DNA of 64,000 bases, from NCBI GenBank assembly GCA_949289845.1, contig CASEPN010000001.1, positions 1 to 64,000 of the forward strand, read 5' to 3'. The notes below the pieces were generated by a model. It made no database searches, was not told the DNA's origin, and saw nothing but the letters and a program-made list of their open reading frames with translations. The stretch comes from an uncultured Bacillota bacterium. GTDB taxonomy: Bacteria; Bacillota_I; Bacilli_A; RFN20; CAG-826. The position numbers were made by a program, and so were the translations under genes. The first letter of the stretch is position 1. Every line of letters begins with the position of its first letter. Below are positions 23,658-32,151 of this stretch, piece after piece.

Positions 23658-24482
23658 CTATATCCGGCCTTCGCCTGTCCCGAGCCTCTCGGCGATCGCG
23701 ACCCCCTGGATGATGAGCTGGACGGCCTTCTCCATCCGGCTTCCCTTCGTGTAGTCGGCAAGGAAGGCGTAGTTCACCCTTCCGTCGTGGACGAGGGAGG
23801 CGACCTTGTCCTCGCGTCCCTGCGGGTAGACGGCGATCGACTTCCCTCCGTTGTTCTTTGCGAGAATCATCGCCGGTATGTCGGTCATCCCGTCCCCGAT
23901 GTAGATGATGTTCGAGTAGGGAATCCTCCTCTCCAGGGTCTTCTCGTTCACCCCGACGTCGTCGTTCGCGTCATAGACGCCCTTGGAGATGCGGAAGAAG
24001 TACTGCGTCTTCTGGGTGAAGTTGACGACCTGCTTTGGCCAGAGGGGAAGTCCCGTCATAGGGTCGAAGAGGAACTCGCAGGCGTAGATTTCCTTGAACT
24101 GGCCGGCGATCTTCGTGCCCGCGACGATCTCGGCGTTCCCGGAGGAGACGAGGTAGTGCTCCACCTTGATGCCGTTTTCCTGGCCGAAGGCGTTGATGCG
24201 GTCGAACCACGTGAGGACGCCGGGAAAGAACTCGACCTCCTTCCCCATGTCGCCTAGCCACTCGCGGGTCATGGGGATGCCCTTCTCCTCGCACTTCTTC
24301 TTCATCATGAAGAGATAGGAAAGGGTCCGTTCGATGCCGTGCTTCTGGGAGAAGTCGGTCGTCTCCTTCCAGAATTCCGCGGGGGTCATCCCGAGGGCAG
24401 GGATGAACCCGAAGTTCTGCATGTCGCTTCGGGCGAGGGTACTGTCGAAGTCGTAGAGCAGCGCGACGATTGGCTTCTTCAT
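23658..24482 (-). CDS. HAD-superfamily phosphatase
   Basis: A 274-residue haloacid dehalogenase-type hydrolase with motif I DFDSTL, motif II VSSG and motif IV GDGMTDIP, so all catalytic elements are present. The layout with a helical cap between motifs I and II resembles phosphoserine-phosphatase-like HADs. Substrate unknown. TATAAT at 24489-24494 ends 6 nt before the ATG, predicting a leaderless transcript. The 3' end carries the ispD promoter. Confidence 0.85.
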   Translation of the reverse strand: MKKPIVALLYDFDSTLARSDMQNFGFIPALGMTPAEFWKETTDFSQKHGIERTLSYLFMMKKKCEEKGIPMTREWLGDMGKEVEFFPGVLTWFDRINAFGQENGIKVEHYLVSSGNAEIVAGTKIAGQFKEIYACEFLFDPMTGLPLWPKQVVNFTQKTQYFFRISKGVYDANDDVGVNEKTLERRIPYSNIIYIGDGMTDIPAMILAKNNGGKSIAVYPQGREDKVASLVHDGRVNYAFLADYTKGSRMEKAVQLIIQGVAIAERLGTGEGRI

Positions 24483-24597
24483 GATCCGATTATAGGGAAG
24501 TAATCGCTCGCCCGCATTGCAGAAACAAATGCCTTCCTGTGTTTTCGGTATTTAAAGAGGGTTCTGCGGGATTTCCGTTTTCTTTCCTTATGCGGGA

Positions 24598-24607
24598 CTT
24601 TCGAAAG
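24598..24607. promoter_or_regulatory. CTTTCGAAAG palindrome
   Basis: A perfect 10-bp palindrome in the AT-rich gap between the HAD gene and the next gene. It shares the TTTCGAAA core with the site at 20133, suggesting one regulator. Apart from this and the -10 boxes, I see nothing else in 24495-24666. Confidence 0.35.
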
Positions 24608-24681
24608 AATATTTCTCTTTCCTAAAGAAAATGGCTCTTGGCCATGGAAGTCAGGCCGAACTCGTCTATAGTGCCCTCGGT

Positions 24682-25209
24682 ATGGACGGACTGACGATAT
24701 TCCTGCTTTGCCTTCTCTGCCTGGCGTTCGTCTACGTCGTGATGCTTTGCGTATGCTTCGCCTGCCTATTCACCTTCCGGGCGCGGCTGGAGAAGAGGCT
24801 GGTCGCGATGAGCGTCGTCTATAGCGAGATGCGGGACGTCCTTCTTTCCTGGAAGGAGCTCCTCGAGAGGGAGGGCTGCCGCTGGGACGAGAAGATGACC
24901 AACGCGGGGGCCCAGATCGCTTCCCTCCGGACGGAGCTGAAAAGCGAGCACGAGTCGCTTTCCACCTATGAGCTTCTGTCCGGCTACGAAAAGGAGCTGA
25001 AGCGGCTGAGTCGCGGATTCCCCTCTGTTCTGAAGGACGAGGACTACCTCGCCTACTCGGATACGTTCGGAGACCTAGACGCCTCCCACCGGAGGATCGT
25101 CGCCCTTTATAACGGCGACCAGAACGGCTACGAGTACTGGAGGAAGTCGATCCCCTTCCGTCCCTTCACCTTGCTCGCGGGCTTCCGGAAGAGAGAAAGG
25201 CTTTCCTAG
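24682..25209 (+). CDS. Membrane-anchored hypothetical, LemA-like
   Basis: About 175 residues: one hydrophobic N-terminal segment (LTIFLLCLLCLAFVYVVMLCVC), a long helical region, then a C-terminal stretch ALYNGDQNGYEYWRKSIP with FTLLAGFRKRERL that recalls the LemA family. The start at 24682 is preferred because TATAGT (24667-24672) lies 9 nt upstream; an in-frame ATG at 24631 would place that promoter inside the gene. Role unknown. It ends immediately next to the convergent ABC-F gene (adjacent stop codons). Confidence 0.65.
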   Translation: MDGLTIFLLCLLCLAFVYVVMLCVCFACLFTFRARLEKRLVAMSVVYSEMRDVLLSWKELLEREGCRWDEKMTNAGAQIASLRTELKSEHESLSTYELLSGYEKELKRLSRGFPSVLKDEDYLAYSDTFGDLDASHRRIVALYNGDQNGYEYWRKSIPFRPFTLLAGFRKRERLS

Positions 25210-26742
25210 CTAGAAGTCGAGCTCGTAGTCGACGAGCCCGTCGTAGAAGTCCCTTTCATGGGAGACAAGGATCAAGGCCCCGGGGTATTCCTCGATCGCT
25301 TCGAACAAGGCGTCCTTCGCCATCTTATCCAGGTGGTTCGTGGGCTCGTCGAGGACCAGGAAGTTGCTTTCCTCGAGGGTCATTGCAGCGAAGCGGGCCT
25401 TCGTCTTCTCTCCTCCGGAAAGCTCCCGGAAGGGACGCATAGCGAGCTCGCTTCGGACACCGACGGAGCCAAGGATCGTCCTTAGCTCGGTGTTCGTCTT
25501 CTCCGGGTGGAGGGAACGGAGGTATTCGAAGGGGGACATGGACTCCGGGAGGTCGTCCTCCTGCTCGTAGGAAGAGACGATCGTCCCGTCCAGCCAGTGG
25601 TACTCGCCTCTGATGGGACGGAGCGTTCCCAGTATCGTCCTGAGGAACGTCGTCTTGCCTACTCCGTTCTTCCCGATGACGGCGATCTTCTCCCCTTTCT
25701 TGAGGATAAAGCTTACAGGGGGCAGGAGAGGGACGCCTCCGTAGCCGAACTCGAGGTTCTCGACGATGAGGGGCTTCTCCCCGACGTCATGGGTGAAGGG
25801 GAAGCGGAAGCGGACTTTGGGCTCGTCCTTTCCAGGCTCCTCCATCCTCTCAAGGTGAGCGAGCCTCGCCCTATGGGACTTCGCAGCCCTTGCGCTCGTG
25901 GCCCGGACGATATGGGCGGCGATGAAAGCCTCTTCTTTCTTGATGTATCGCTGTTGGGCCTTGTAGTTCCTCTCGTATTGCTCCTTGTCGAGCTCATGGG
26001 CCTCGAGGAAATGCTCGTACGTTCCCTTGTAACGGACGATCTTCTGGTTCTCGAGGAGGAGGACGACGTCCGCGACCTTCGCGAGGAAGCCCTCGTCGTG
26101 GCTGATGGCGATGAAGGCGCCCTTGTATTCCTGAAGGTAGCCTGCCAGCCATTCGACCTGGCTAGCGTCGAGGAAGTTCGTGGGCTCGTCAAGGAGGAGG
26201 ACGTCCTTCTTCTCAAGAAGCATCCTCGCGAGCATCGCCTTCTCCTTCTGCCCGCCGGAGAGAATCGAGATGTCCTTCCCGAGCATGTCCTTGGCGATAT
26301 GGAGCCCGTCCACGAGCCTCCCTACCTCCTCCTGGAGGGCATAGAAGTTCGCGGCGTCCAGCTCTTCCCGGATGTGCTCCGCCTTGTTGAGGATAGCTTC
26401 GAAGTCGGGGGAGAGGGCGGCCTCCTGGTAGAGCTCCTCCATCCTCCTCTCTTTCTCGTAAAGAGGGGCGTACACCCCGTAGAGATAGTCGAGCACCGTC
26501 ATCCCGGAAGGGATCTTCAGCTGCTGGTCGAGATAGCTCCAGGTGACGCTCTTCTCCCAGACGACCTTGCCCTTGTCAGGGACGAGGTCTCCCATGATGA
26601 GACGGAGAAGCGTCGTCTTGCCCGTGCCGTTGGCGCCGACGAGGACCGCGTGCTCCCCGGGATTCACCTTGAAGGAGGCCTTGCGGTAGAGCTCCTTGTC
26701 CCCATAGCTGAACTCGATGTCGATTCCTTCGATGAGCGCCAT
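25210..26742 (-). CDS. ABC-F family ATPase
   Basis: A 510-residue soluble protein with two ABC modules. Walker A GANGTGKTT and GKNGVGKTT, signatures LSGGQKEKAM and LSGGEKTKARF, and Walker B LLLDEPTNFLD and LVLDEPTNHLD are intact, and a charged inter-domain linker of about 80 residues is present. ABC-F proteins act on the ribosome as translation factors or antibiotic-resistance proteins and do not transport. Similarity in layout is to the YbiT/Ettalike housekeeping branch, not firmly to a resistance subgroup. TACACT (26751-26756) lies 8 nt upstream of the start without a Shine-Dalgarno. Confidence 0.92.
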   Translation of the reverse strand: MALIEGIDIEFSYGDKELYRKASFKVNPGEHAVLVGANGTGKTTLLRLIMGDLVPDKGKVVWEKSVTWSYLDQQLKIPSGMTVLDYLYGVYAPLYEKERRMEELYQEAALSPDFEAILNKAEHIREELDAANFYALQEEVGRLVDGLHIAKDMLGKDISILSGGQKEKAMLARMLLEKKDVLLLDEPTNFLDASQVEWLAGYLQEYKGAFIAISHDEGFLAKVADVVLLLENQKIVRYKGTYEHFLEAHELDKEQYERNYKAQQRYIKKEEAFIAAHIVRATSARAAKSHRARLAHLERMEEPGKDEPKVRFRFPFTHDVGEKPLIVENLEFGYGGVPLLPPVSFILKKGEKIAVIGKNGVGKTTFLRTILGTLRPIRGEYHWLDGTIVSSYEQEDDLPESMSPFEYLRSLHPEKTNTELRTILGSVGVRSELAMRPFRELSGGEKTKARFAAMTLEESNFLVLDEPTNHLDKMAKDALFEAIEEYPGALILVSHERDFYDGLVDYELDF

Positions 26743-26772
26743 ACCGCGCTAGTGTAGCAAAAATGCAGGAAA

Positions 26773-26795
26773 GGGGAGGGCGCCTGACCCTCCCC
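26773..26795 (-). terminator. feo operon terminator
   Basis: GGGGAGGG and CCCTCCCC arms around a 7-nt loop, followed by TTTCC on the minus strand, just after the last feo-operon gene. Confidence 0.75.
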
Positions 26796-26815
26796 TCGCT
26801 TAGCCAAATTCTTGC

Positions 26816-27013
26816 CTAATCCTGCGATTCCGCCTTTTTGGGGCCGTATTTGCGACGGTATTGCTGGATGAGCCTCTCCTTCCGCCCGTGGCAGGAGGAG
26901 CATTCCCCGGTGGGAATCCCCTTGGCCTTCTTCCTCAGGTAGTTCCCGAGGAGGAAGAGGAGGTAGAGCCCGACGGCAAATCCGAGGACGATGCCGATCG
27001 CCGCGCCTGTCAT
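26816..27013 (-). CDS. FeoB-associated Cys-rich membrane protein
   Basis: A 65-residue protein with one N-terminal transmembrane segment (AAIGIVLGFAVGLYLLFLLG) and a short cytoplasmic tail holding CSSCHG. Small proteins of this kind follow feoB in many Bacillota and probably help FeoB, perhaps by Fe(II) binding. The start overlaps the feoB stop by 4 nt (ATGA). It is the last gene of the operon. Confidence 0.85.
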   Translation of the reverse strand: MTGAAIGIVLGFAVGLYLLFLLGNYLRKKAKGIPTGECSSCHGRKERLIQQYRRKYGPKKAESQD

Positions 27014-29310
27014 GCCCGCCTCCAGGGGAGCGTCCTTTTCCCGTCGCGGATCTGGTTCACGTACCAGATGCCTAGGATGAGGAGCGCGATTAGGAAGAGG
27101 AAGATGAAGAGGGTCCACCACCAGGAGAGGACGAGGTAGATCATCGAGGAGATGAGGTAGCTGCTGGCGAGCCAGAAGAGGATCGTCCAGCGGAACTTGC
27201 CCTTGGGAAGCTCCGCCTTGGCGGTCGCGCAGGCCGCGAAACAGGGGATCGTCAGCATGTTGAAAGTGATGTAGGCGATGATTCCGGGCCAGAGGATCTC
27301 GGTGGACTGCACCATCGCGACGACCGACTCGACCTCGCCGTAGTCATCGGCGGCGCCCCCAAGGAGCATCGCGGCAAGGACCGCGAACGTTCCGAGAACG
27401 TTCTCCTTGGCGATGAGGCCTGTGATGGCCCCGACGGCGAACACCCATCCGAGGGACCCGATCTGCGAGCCGAAGCCAAGAGGGGTGAATAGGGGCTGGA
27501 TGAGCTGGCCCAGCGAGGCAAGAATGGAGCTTCCGGTCTCCTCTACTCCGATGTAGGTCCAGTTCCAGGAGAAACTCTGGAGGAACCAGATGAGCACGGT
27601 CGAGGCGAAGATGATGGTGAAGGCCTTCTTCACGTAGTGCTTCGTCTTGTCCCAGAGATGGATCATCAGCGACTTGAACTGAGGGAGATGGTAGGCGGGG
27701 AGCTCCATGATGAAGGGGGCGGCCTCCCCTCTCATGGTCGTGTGGCGCATGAGGAGGAGCATGAGGATCGCTGCGACCACCCCAATGATGTACATCGAGA
27801 CGGTGATGAGGTCGACGTAGGGGAAGCCGAAGGACTGGGCGATCGCCCCGGCGCACCCAGTGAGGATCGGGAGCTTGGCGCCGCAGGAGAAGAAGGGAAT
27901 GACTCGGATTGTCGCGGTTTTCTCGCGTTCCGTGGCGAGGGTTCTCGTGTTGATCATCGCCGGCACGGAGCAGCCGAAGCCCATGATCATGGGCATGAAG
28001 GCGCGCCCTGTTATGCCGAACCTCCGGAAGATGCGGTCGAGGATGAAGGCAACGCGGGCCATGTAGCCGGTGTCCTCGAGGATGGAGAAGGCAAGGAAGA
28101 GGCAGAGGATTTCGGGGAGGAAGCCAAGGACGGCGAATATGCCTCCGAGGATCCCGTCGCATATGAGGCTCTGCGCCCAAGGGTCGACCTGCGCGGCGGA
28201 CATCGCCTCGCTGATGTTCCCGAGTATCAGGTTGTTGAGGATGATGTCGACGAAGTTATGGAGGATGACTCCGGGGGAGTTGATGCCGAAGTCGACGAAG
28301 AGGCCTTCCCAGATTGTGCCGGCCAGGGGGTCGGCGAGGCCTTCCGCTCCGAAGGCGCCCATCGCGCCGAGGTAGAGGAGGTCTGTCCCGAAGATGAGGT
28401 GGAAGAGGACGAAAAGGATGGCGATGAAGATAGGGATGCCCGCCCAGCGGTTGGTGAGCACCTTGTCGATGCGGTCGCTCAGGGAGAGCTTCTTGGCGCC
28501 CTCCTTACTGCCCTCCTTTCTCCGGTAGGCAGGGCTGAAGTCCCTTGCGATAGCCTTGTAGCGGCAATCCGCGACATAGGCTTCGAAGTCATCCCCGAAG
28601 GTGGGGTCGCGGAAGGTCTCGCGGAACTCCTCGACCATGGGGAGTAGGTCCTTGTGCATCTCGCATTCGATCTCATCCCCTTCGACGAGCTTGATCGCAT
28701 GGAAGAGGGAGTGCTCGACCCCCTTCTCGCGGAGGGTGATCTCAAGGCTCGCAATCAGCTTGTCGATCTTCGATTCCTTAAGAACGGAGGTGCCTTTGCG
28801 AGGTTTTTCGCATTCGGAGGCCACGACTTCCATGAGGTGGGCGAGGTTTTCCCCGCGGAGGGCGCTGATCTCTACGACAGGGACTCCGATCTTTTCCTGG
28901 AGGGCCTTCGCATCGATCGCGTCTCCTTGCTTTCGGACGAGGTCGCTCATGTTGAGGGCGATGACGACGGGGACGTTCATCTCGAGAAGCTGGGTGGTCA
29001 GGTAAAGGTTTCTTTCGAGGTTCGTCGCATCGACGACGTTGATGAGGCAGTCGGGAGCCTCCTCGAGGATGTAGTTCCTGGAGATGACCTCTTCCGAGGT
29101 GTAGGGACTCAGGGAGTAGATGCCCGGGAGGTCGATTATCTCGATCCTCTCGCCGGTCTTCCTGTTCTTGTAGGTTCCCGAACGCTTCTCGACGGTGACC
29201 CCAGGCCAGTTGCCGACATGCGCGGTGGAGCCTGTCAGGTTGTTGAAAAGGGTCGTCTTCCCGGAGTTGGGGTTGCCTGCGAGGGCTATCTTCCTATTTT
29301 TCGCTTCCAT
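27010..29310 (-). CDS. feoB: Ferrous iron transporter FeoB
   Basis: A 766-residue polytopic membrane GTPase for Fe(II) uptake. The N-terminal G domain has GNPNSGKTTL (G1), the switch region HVGNWPGVTVE, DLPGIYSL (G3) and NMSD (G4). The membrane part carries FFSCGAKLPI and the Gate motif GFGCSVPA, and a second Gate-type repeat follows. GGAGG lies 7-11 nt before the ATG. The start overlaps feoA by 17 nt, and a small Cys protein overlaps the end. Confidence 0.97.
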   Translation of the reverse strand: MEAKNRKIALAGNPNSGKTTLFNNLTGSTAHVGNWPGVTVEKRSGTYKNRKTGERIEIIDLPGIYSLSPYTSEEVISRNYILEEAPDCLINVVDATNLERNLYLTTQLLEMNVPVVIALNMSDLVRKQGDAIDAKALQEKIGVPVVEISALRGENLAHLMEVVASECEKPRKGTSVLKESKIDKLIASLEITLREKGVEHSLFHAIKLVEGDEIECEMHKDLLPMVEEFRETFRDPTFGDDFEAYVADCRYKAIARDFSPAYRRKEGSKEGAKKLSLSDRIDKVLTNRWAGIPIFIAILFVLFHLIFGTDLLYLGAMGAFGAEGLADPLAGTIWEGLFVDFGINSPGVILHNFVDIILNNLILGNISEAMSAAQVDPWAQSLICDGILGGIFAVLGFLPEILCLFLAFSILEDTGYMARVAFILDRIFRRFGITGRAFMPMIMGFGCSVPAMINTRTLATEREKTATIRVIPFFSCGAKLPILTGCAGAIAQSFGFPYVDLITVSMYIIGVVAAILMLLLMRHTTMRGEAAPFIMELPAYHLPQFKSLMIHLWDKTKHYVKKAFTIIFASTVLIWFLQSFSWNWTYIGVEETGSSILASLGQLIQPLFTPLGFGSQIGSLGWVFAVGAITGLIAKENVLGTFAVLAAMLLGGAADDYGEVESVVAMVQSTEILWPGIIAYITFNMLTIPCFAACATAKAELPKGKFRWTILFWLASSYLISSMIYLVLSWWWTLFIFLFLIALLILGIWYVNQIRDGKRTLPWRRA

Positions 29311-29548
29311 GGGACGTTACCTCCACGAGGACGGCCTCCGCCTCGTTCTTTCTTAAGGTGAGCTCGTAGTTTCGGATTGTGATTTCGACGGGGTCCCCGA
29401 GGGGTGCCGTCTTCCGGACGAAGATTTCCGCTCCGGGGGTTACCCCCATGTCGAAGAGCCTTCGGCGGATCTGTCTGTCCTTCCCTTCCACGAGAAGGAC
29501 TCGGCAGGATTCCCCGGGGCGTAGCGAACTGAGTCTTTGCTGGTCCAT
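29294..29548 (-). CDS. feoA: FeoA domain protein (second)
   Basis: An 84-residue SH3-like FeoA protein: CRVLLVEG, RRRLFDMGVTPGAEIFVRKTAPLGDPVEI is split into the usual beta strands. FeoA is a cytoplasmic partner of FeoB. It overlaps feoB by 17 nt and lies 12 nt after another FeoA-domain gene, so the operon encodes two separate FeoA proteins. Confidence 0.93.
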   Translation of the reverse strand: MDQQRLSSLRPGESCRVLLVEGKDRQIRRRLFDMGVTPGAEIFVRKTAPLGDPVEITIRNYELTLRKNEAEAVLVEVTSHGSEK

Positions 29549-29560
29549 GTTCCTTCCTCC

Positions 29561-29779
29561 TTATAGGACCCTTACGAAGATGCGGGAGGCGATGTCCCGG
29601 TCGAGCGCGAGCCTCGTCCCTTTGAGAAGAAGGACGACCCCTTCCTTCCCGCTTGAAATGACTGAAAGCTCGCTATCGACCACGAGGCCGAGAGAGGCGA
29701 GCCGCTTCTTGCTTTTCTCGTCCATCGAGAGCCGCGCGACTTTGAGCGGCGTTTGTTCCGGCGCTACTAGGATTGGCAT
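29561..29779 (-). CDS. feoA: FeoA domain protein (first)
   Basis: A 72-residue FeoA-like protein (PLKVARL, KKRLASLGLVVDSELSVIS, GTRLALDRDIASRIFV). First gene of the feo operon; GGAGGT lies close before the ATG. It is more divergent than the second FeoA copy but keeps the full beta-barrel length. Confidence 0.88.
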   Translation of the reverse strand: MPILVAPEQTPLKVARLSMDEKSKKRLASLGLVVDSELSVISSGKEGVVLLLKGTRLALDRDIASRIFVRVL

Positions 29780-29791
29780 TTTTACCTCCGA

Positions 29792-29807
29792 GTTAGTTAT
29801 GACTAAC
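29792..29807. promoter_or_regulatory. DtxR/MntR-type operator 1 (feo side)
   Basis: GTTAGT-TATG-ACTAAC, a perfect inverted repeat just downstream of the feo -10 box, where a bound repressor would block transcription. Confidence 0.7.
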
Positions 29808-29815
29808 CATGGCGG

Positions 29816-29844
29816 AATATAGTGCTCCTCCTAAGTCCCGTCAA
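29816..29844 (-). promoter_or_regulatory. feo operon promoter
   Basis: On the minus strand: TTGACG (29839-29844), 17-nt spacer, TATATT (29816-29821). It is flanked on both sides by the GTTAGT palindromes. Confidence 0.8.
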
Positions 29845-29850
29845 CACAAA

Positions 29851-29868
29851 AGTTAGTTGGAACTAACT
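29851..29868. promoter_or_regulatory. DtxR/MntR-type operator 2 (regulator side)
   Basis: AGTTAGTTGGAACTAACT, 8-bp perfect arms around GG. It lies just upstream of the feo -35 and about 20 bp upstream of the -10 of the regulator gene, so one protein could control both directions. Confidence 0.72.
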
Positions 29869-29898
29869 AGAAGTTGGGAAGACCATTAAAATCAAGGT

Positions 29899-30294
29899 AT
29901 GAACGAAAGAGGAATCACGAGCTTCCACGAGTCGCAGGAAGACTACGTCGAGAGGATCCTCATGCTAGGGCAGGGGAAGGAAGGCGTCCGTTCCGTCGAT
30001 CTCGCCCGGAGCTTCTCCTATTCCAAGGCCAGCGTCTCCGTCGCGGTCAGAAAGATGGAGGACAAGGGCCTCATCCGTCTCGACGAGCACGGGCTCATCT
30101 ACCTGACGGAGCAGGGGATGGCAATCGCCGGGCGCGTCTACGAGCGCCACCAGGTCCTCGAGAAGGCCCTTCTTTCCTTAGGAGTGGACGAGGAGAACGC
30201 GAGAAGGGACGCCTGCCTCATCGAGCATGACCTTTCCGAGGAAAGCTTCCAGGCGATCAAGGCCCACATGGAGCGCTTCCTGGACAAGCGTTGA
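29899..30294 (+). CDS. DtxR/MntR family metal-dependent regulator
   Basis: A 131-residue iron- or manganese-dependent repressor. The N-terminal winged helix is SQEDYVERILML to SKASVSVAVRKMEDKGLI, followed by the metal-binding/dimer domain with ERHQVLEKALLSLGV, CLIEHDLSEE. No SH3 domain, so it is the short MntR-like form. It is divergent from feo with two operators between, so it likely represses feo and itself. TAAAAT (29887-29892) ends 6 nt before the ATG with no Shine-Dalgarno, predicting a leaderless message. Confidence 0.92.
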   Translation: MNERGITSFHESQEDYVERILMLGQGKEGVRSVDLARSFSYSKASVSVAVRKMEDKGLIRLDEHGLIYLTEQGMAIAGRVYERHQVLEKALLSLGVDEENARRDACLIEHDLSEESFQAIKAHMERFLDKR

Positions 30295-30298
30295 AAAA

Positions 30299-30325
30299 GG
30301 CTCCGGATTGCTCCGGAGCCTCTTG
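30299..30325. terminator. Bidirectional terminator between regulator and tRNA-Leu
   Basis: GGCTCCGG and CCGGAGCC arms; TTTTT follows on the minus strand (tRNA end) and TCTTG on the plus strand. Confidence 0.8.
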
Positions 30326-30330
30326 TTGCC

Positions 30331-30415
30331 TGGTGCGGGAAACCAGAATCGAACTGGCATGGATTGCTCCATACGCCCCTCAAACGTACGCGTCTACCAA
30401 TTCCGCCATTCCCGC
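30331..30415 (-). tRNA. tRNA-Leu(GAG)
   Basis: Acceptor GCGGGAA/TTCCCGC, long variable arm, anticodon GAG, CCA encoded. Confidence 0.93.
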
Positions 30416-30425
30416 GGCGAGCGCT

Positions 30426-30454
30426 ACTATAGGACCCAAGCCACTGGCTTGCAA
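30426..30454 (-). promoter_or_regulatory. tRNA-Leu(GAG) promoter
   Basis: Minus strand TTGCAA (30449-30454), 17-nt spacer, TATAGT (30426-30431). The rest of the gap up to 30566 shows no gene or clear element. Confidence 0.7.
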
Positions 30455-30566
30455 ACTCTTTTTGTCCGATGGGGTGAATTTGGTTGACCACTATTTTCTG
30501 ATTCGCGTCACCTACGAAGCCATCGATCGACGTTATTTTAACTTTAGATGGACTTCTGCAGGCAAA

Positions 30567-32063
30567 TCAGAGGAAAGCGAGGATTAGGGCCTCCGCCACG
30601 CCGAAGTAGACGAGAAGGCCGATGATGTCGACGATCGTGGTGAGAAGCGGCTGCCCGACGATCGCCGGGTCCTTTTTCAGGGCCGCAGGAAGCATCGTCA
30701 AGGTGACCGCGATGAGCTTGCTGAGCACGATCACGGCGAAGAGAGTCAGCGCCAGGACCCCCGAAACGCGGAAGGCGTTCTCGGCGAATTCCCAAGTCCA
30801 GCAAAGACCGTTCCAAACGCTGGCGCTTTCCTCCGCATCCAGGGCGACGATGCCGAGGTATTGCTCCAGGGTGAACCAGACAAGCCCGAAGAGGGAGACG
30901 GCAAGCCCGATGATGAGGGCGCTCCTCAGCTCCTGCCAGAGGAGCTTCAGGTAGTCCCGGGGACGGAATTCCTTGAGGGCAAGGCCGCGGATCATGAGCG
31001 CGATCGTCTGGCCGCCGGCGTTCCCGCCCGTGTCCGTCACGACGGGGACGAACGCCGCGAGGACCGGGAGGACGGCAATCGAGGCCTGGAAGCTGGAAAG
31101 AACCATTGAGCTGAAGGTGCCGAGGATGATGAGGACGATGATCCAAGGGACGCATTTCCTCGCCATCTTGAAGGGGTGGGTCTCCAGGTAGCTGTCCTCG
31201 AGGTGCCCGACCTGGTTCATGTGCTCGATGTCCTCGTTCGTTTCCTCGGTCATGACGTCGACGGCATCGTCGCCCGTCACTATTCCCACGAGGCAGCCGT
31301 CGCCGTTGACGACCGCCATCGCGTTCAGCTTGTAGCGGCGGAACAAGTTCGCGACATCCTCCTGATCGGTGTCCACCGTGCAGCAGGGGGCGTCCCCGTT
31401 CATGATGGAGAGGAGGCTTTCTTCGGGGTCGGCGAAGATGAGGTCGTCGAGGTCGACGGTGCCGACGAACTTCCGCTTCCCGTCCCGGAGGAAGAGGGTG
31501 TAGACGGTCTCTGCGTCCTTCCCCCTCTCACGGATGATGCGGATAGCTTCCTTCACCTTTTCCTGGTCTCGGAACTCAAGGTATTCCGTCGTCATGATGG
31601 CCCCGGCGGTCTCTTCCTTATATCCGAGGAGGCGGTTGACGTCCCTCCTCATGTCGGGGGAGGCGCTGTCAAGGACCTTCTTAACGAGATTGGCGGGCAC
31701 TCCGTCGATGGCGTCCGCCACGTCGTCCGCGGACTGCTCCTCGAGGAGGGAGGAGATTTCCTTCCCCGTCATCGCCTTCAGGAGGCTTTCCTGGGCGTCG
31801 GGGTCGAGGTCGTCGAAAAGAGGGGCGGCCACTTCGTTGGGCAGGAGGCGGAAGAGCTGGATGATCAAGGAGGGGTCGAGCTCGGAAAGGGCGGCGCCCA
31901 CGTCAACCTCGCTCACTTGCTCGAGGATCTGCTCCAGCTGGTCCTTGTCCTTCTTCCGGATCGCTTCCTCAAGTTCTTCAGGGGATATGGATCTGACATA
32001 GACTCCTTCCTCTCCTGCTTCCGGGAGATAGGGGATGCCTTCGCTGCGTTCCTTCTCGTCCAT
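30567..32063 (-). CDS. mgtE: Magnesium transporter MgtE
   Basis: A 498-residue Mg2+ channel. The N-terminal superhelical domain (DPSLIIQLFRLLP) is followed by two CBS domains (YTLFLRDGKRKFVGTVDLDDL; NAMAVVNGDGCLVGIVTGDDA), the connecting helix and five transmembrane helices containing TDTGGNAGGQT, the family's pore signature. AAAGGAGG lies 4 nt before the ATG. The short leader leaves no room for a magnesium (M-box) riboswitch, so gating by the CBS domains is the visible control. Confidence 0.96.
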   Translation of the reverse strand: MDEKERSEGIPYLPEAGEEGVYVRSISPEELEEAIRKKDKDQLEQILEQVSEVDVGAALSELDPSLIIQLFRLLPNEVAAPLFDDLDPDAQESLLKAMTGKEISSLLEEQSADDVADAIDGVPANLVKKVLDSASPDMRRDVNRLLGYKEETAGAIMTTEYLEFRDQEKVKEAIRIIRERGKDAETVYTLFLRDGKRKFVGTVDLDDLIFADPEESLLSIMNGDAPCCTVDTDQEDVANLFRRYKLNAMAVVNGDGCLVGIVTGDDAVDVMTEETNEDIEHMNQVGHLEDSYLETHPFKMARKCVPWIIVLIILGTFSSMVLSSFQASIAVLPVLAAFVPVVTDTGGNAGGQTIALMIRGLALKEFRPRDYLKLLWQELRSALIIGLAVSLFGLVWFTLEQYLGIVALDAEESASVWNGLCWTWEFAENAFRVSGVLALTLFAVIVLSKLIAVTLTMLPAALKKDPAIVGQPLLTTIVDIIGLLVYFGVAEALILAFL

Positions 32064-32111
32064 AGGGCCTCCTTTCTTGTCACATGCGGGGCGCTTCCGC
32101 CCTCGCGGTCG

Positions 32112-32117
32112 TATAAT
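32112..32117 (+). promoter_or_regulatory. -10 box of pduL-TSCPD unit
   Basis: TATAAT, giving a leader of about 28 nt before the ATG at 32152. No strong -35 is visible. Confidence 0.5.
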
Positions 32118-32151
32118 CCACCCTTAGGAAAGGAATTGCATAGGCTTAGAT

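Noticed and set aside
32064-32151. Magnesium (M-box) riboswitch before mgtE
   Set aside because: The mgtE leader is only about 50 nt and shows a plain AGGAGG site without M-box stems.
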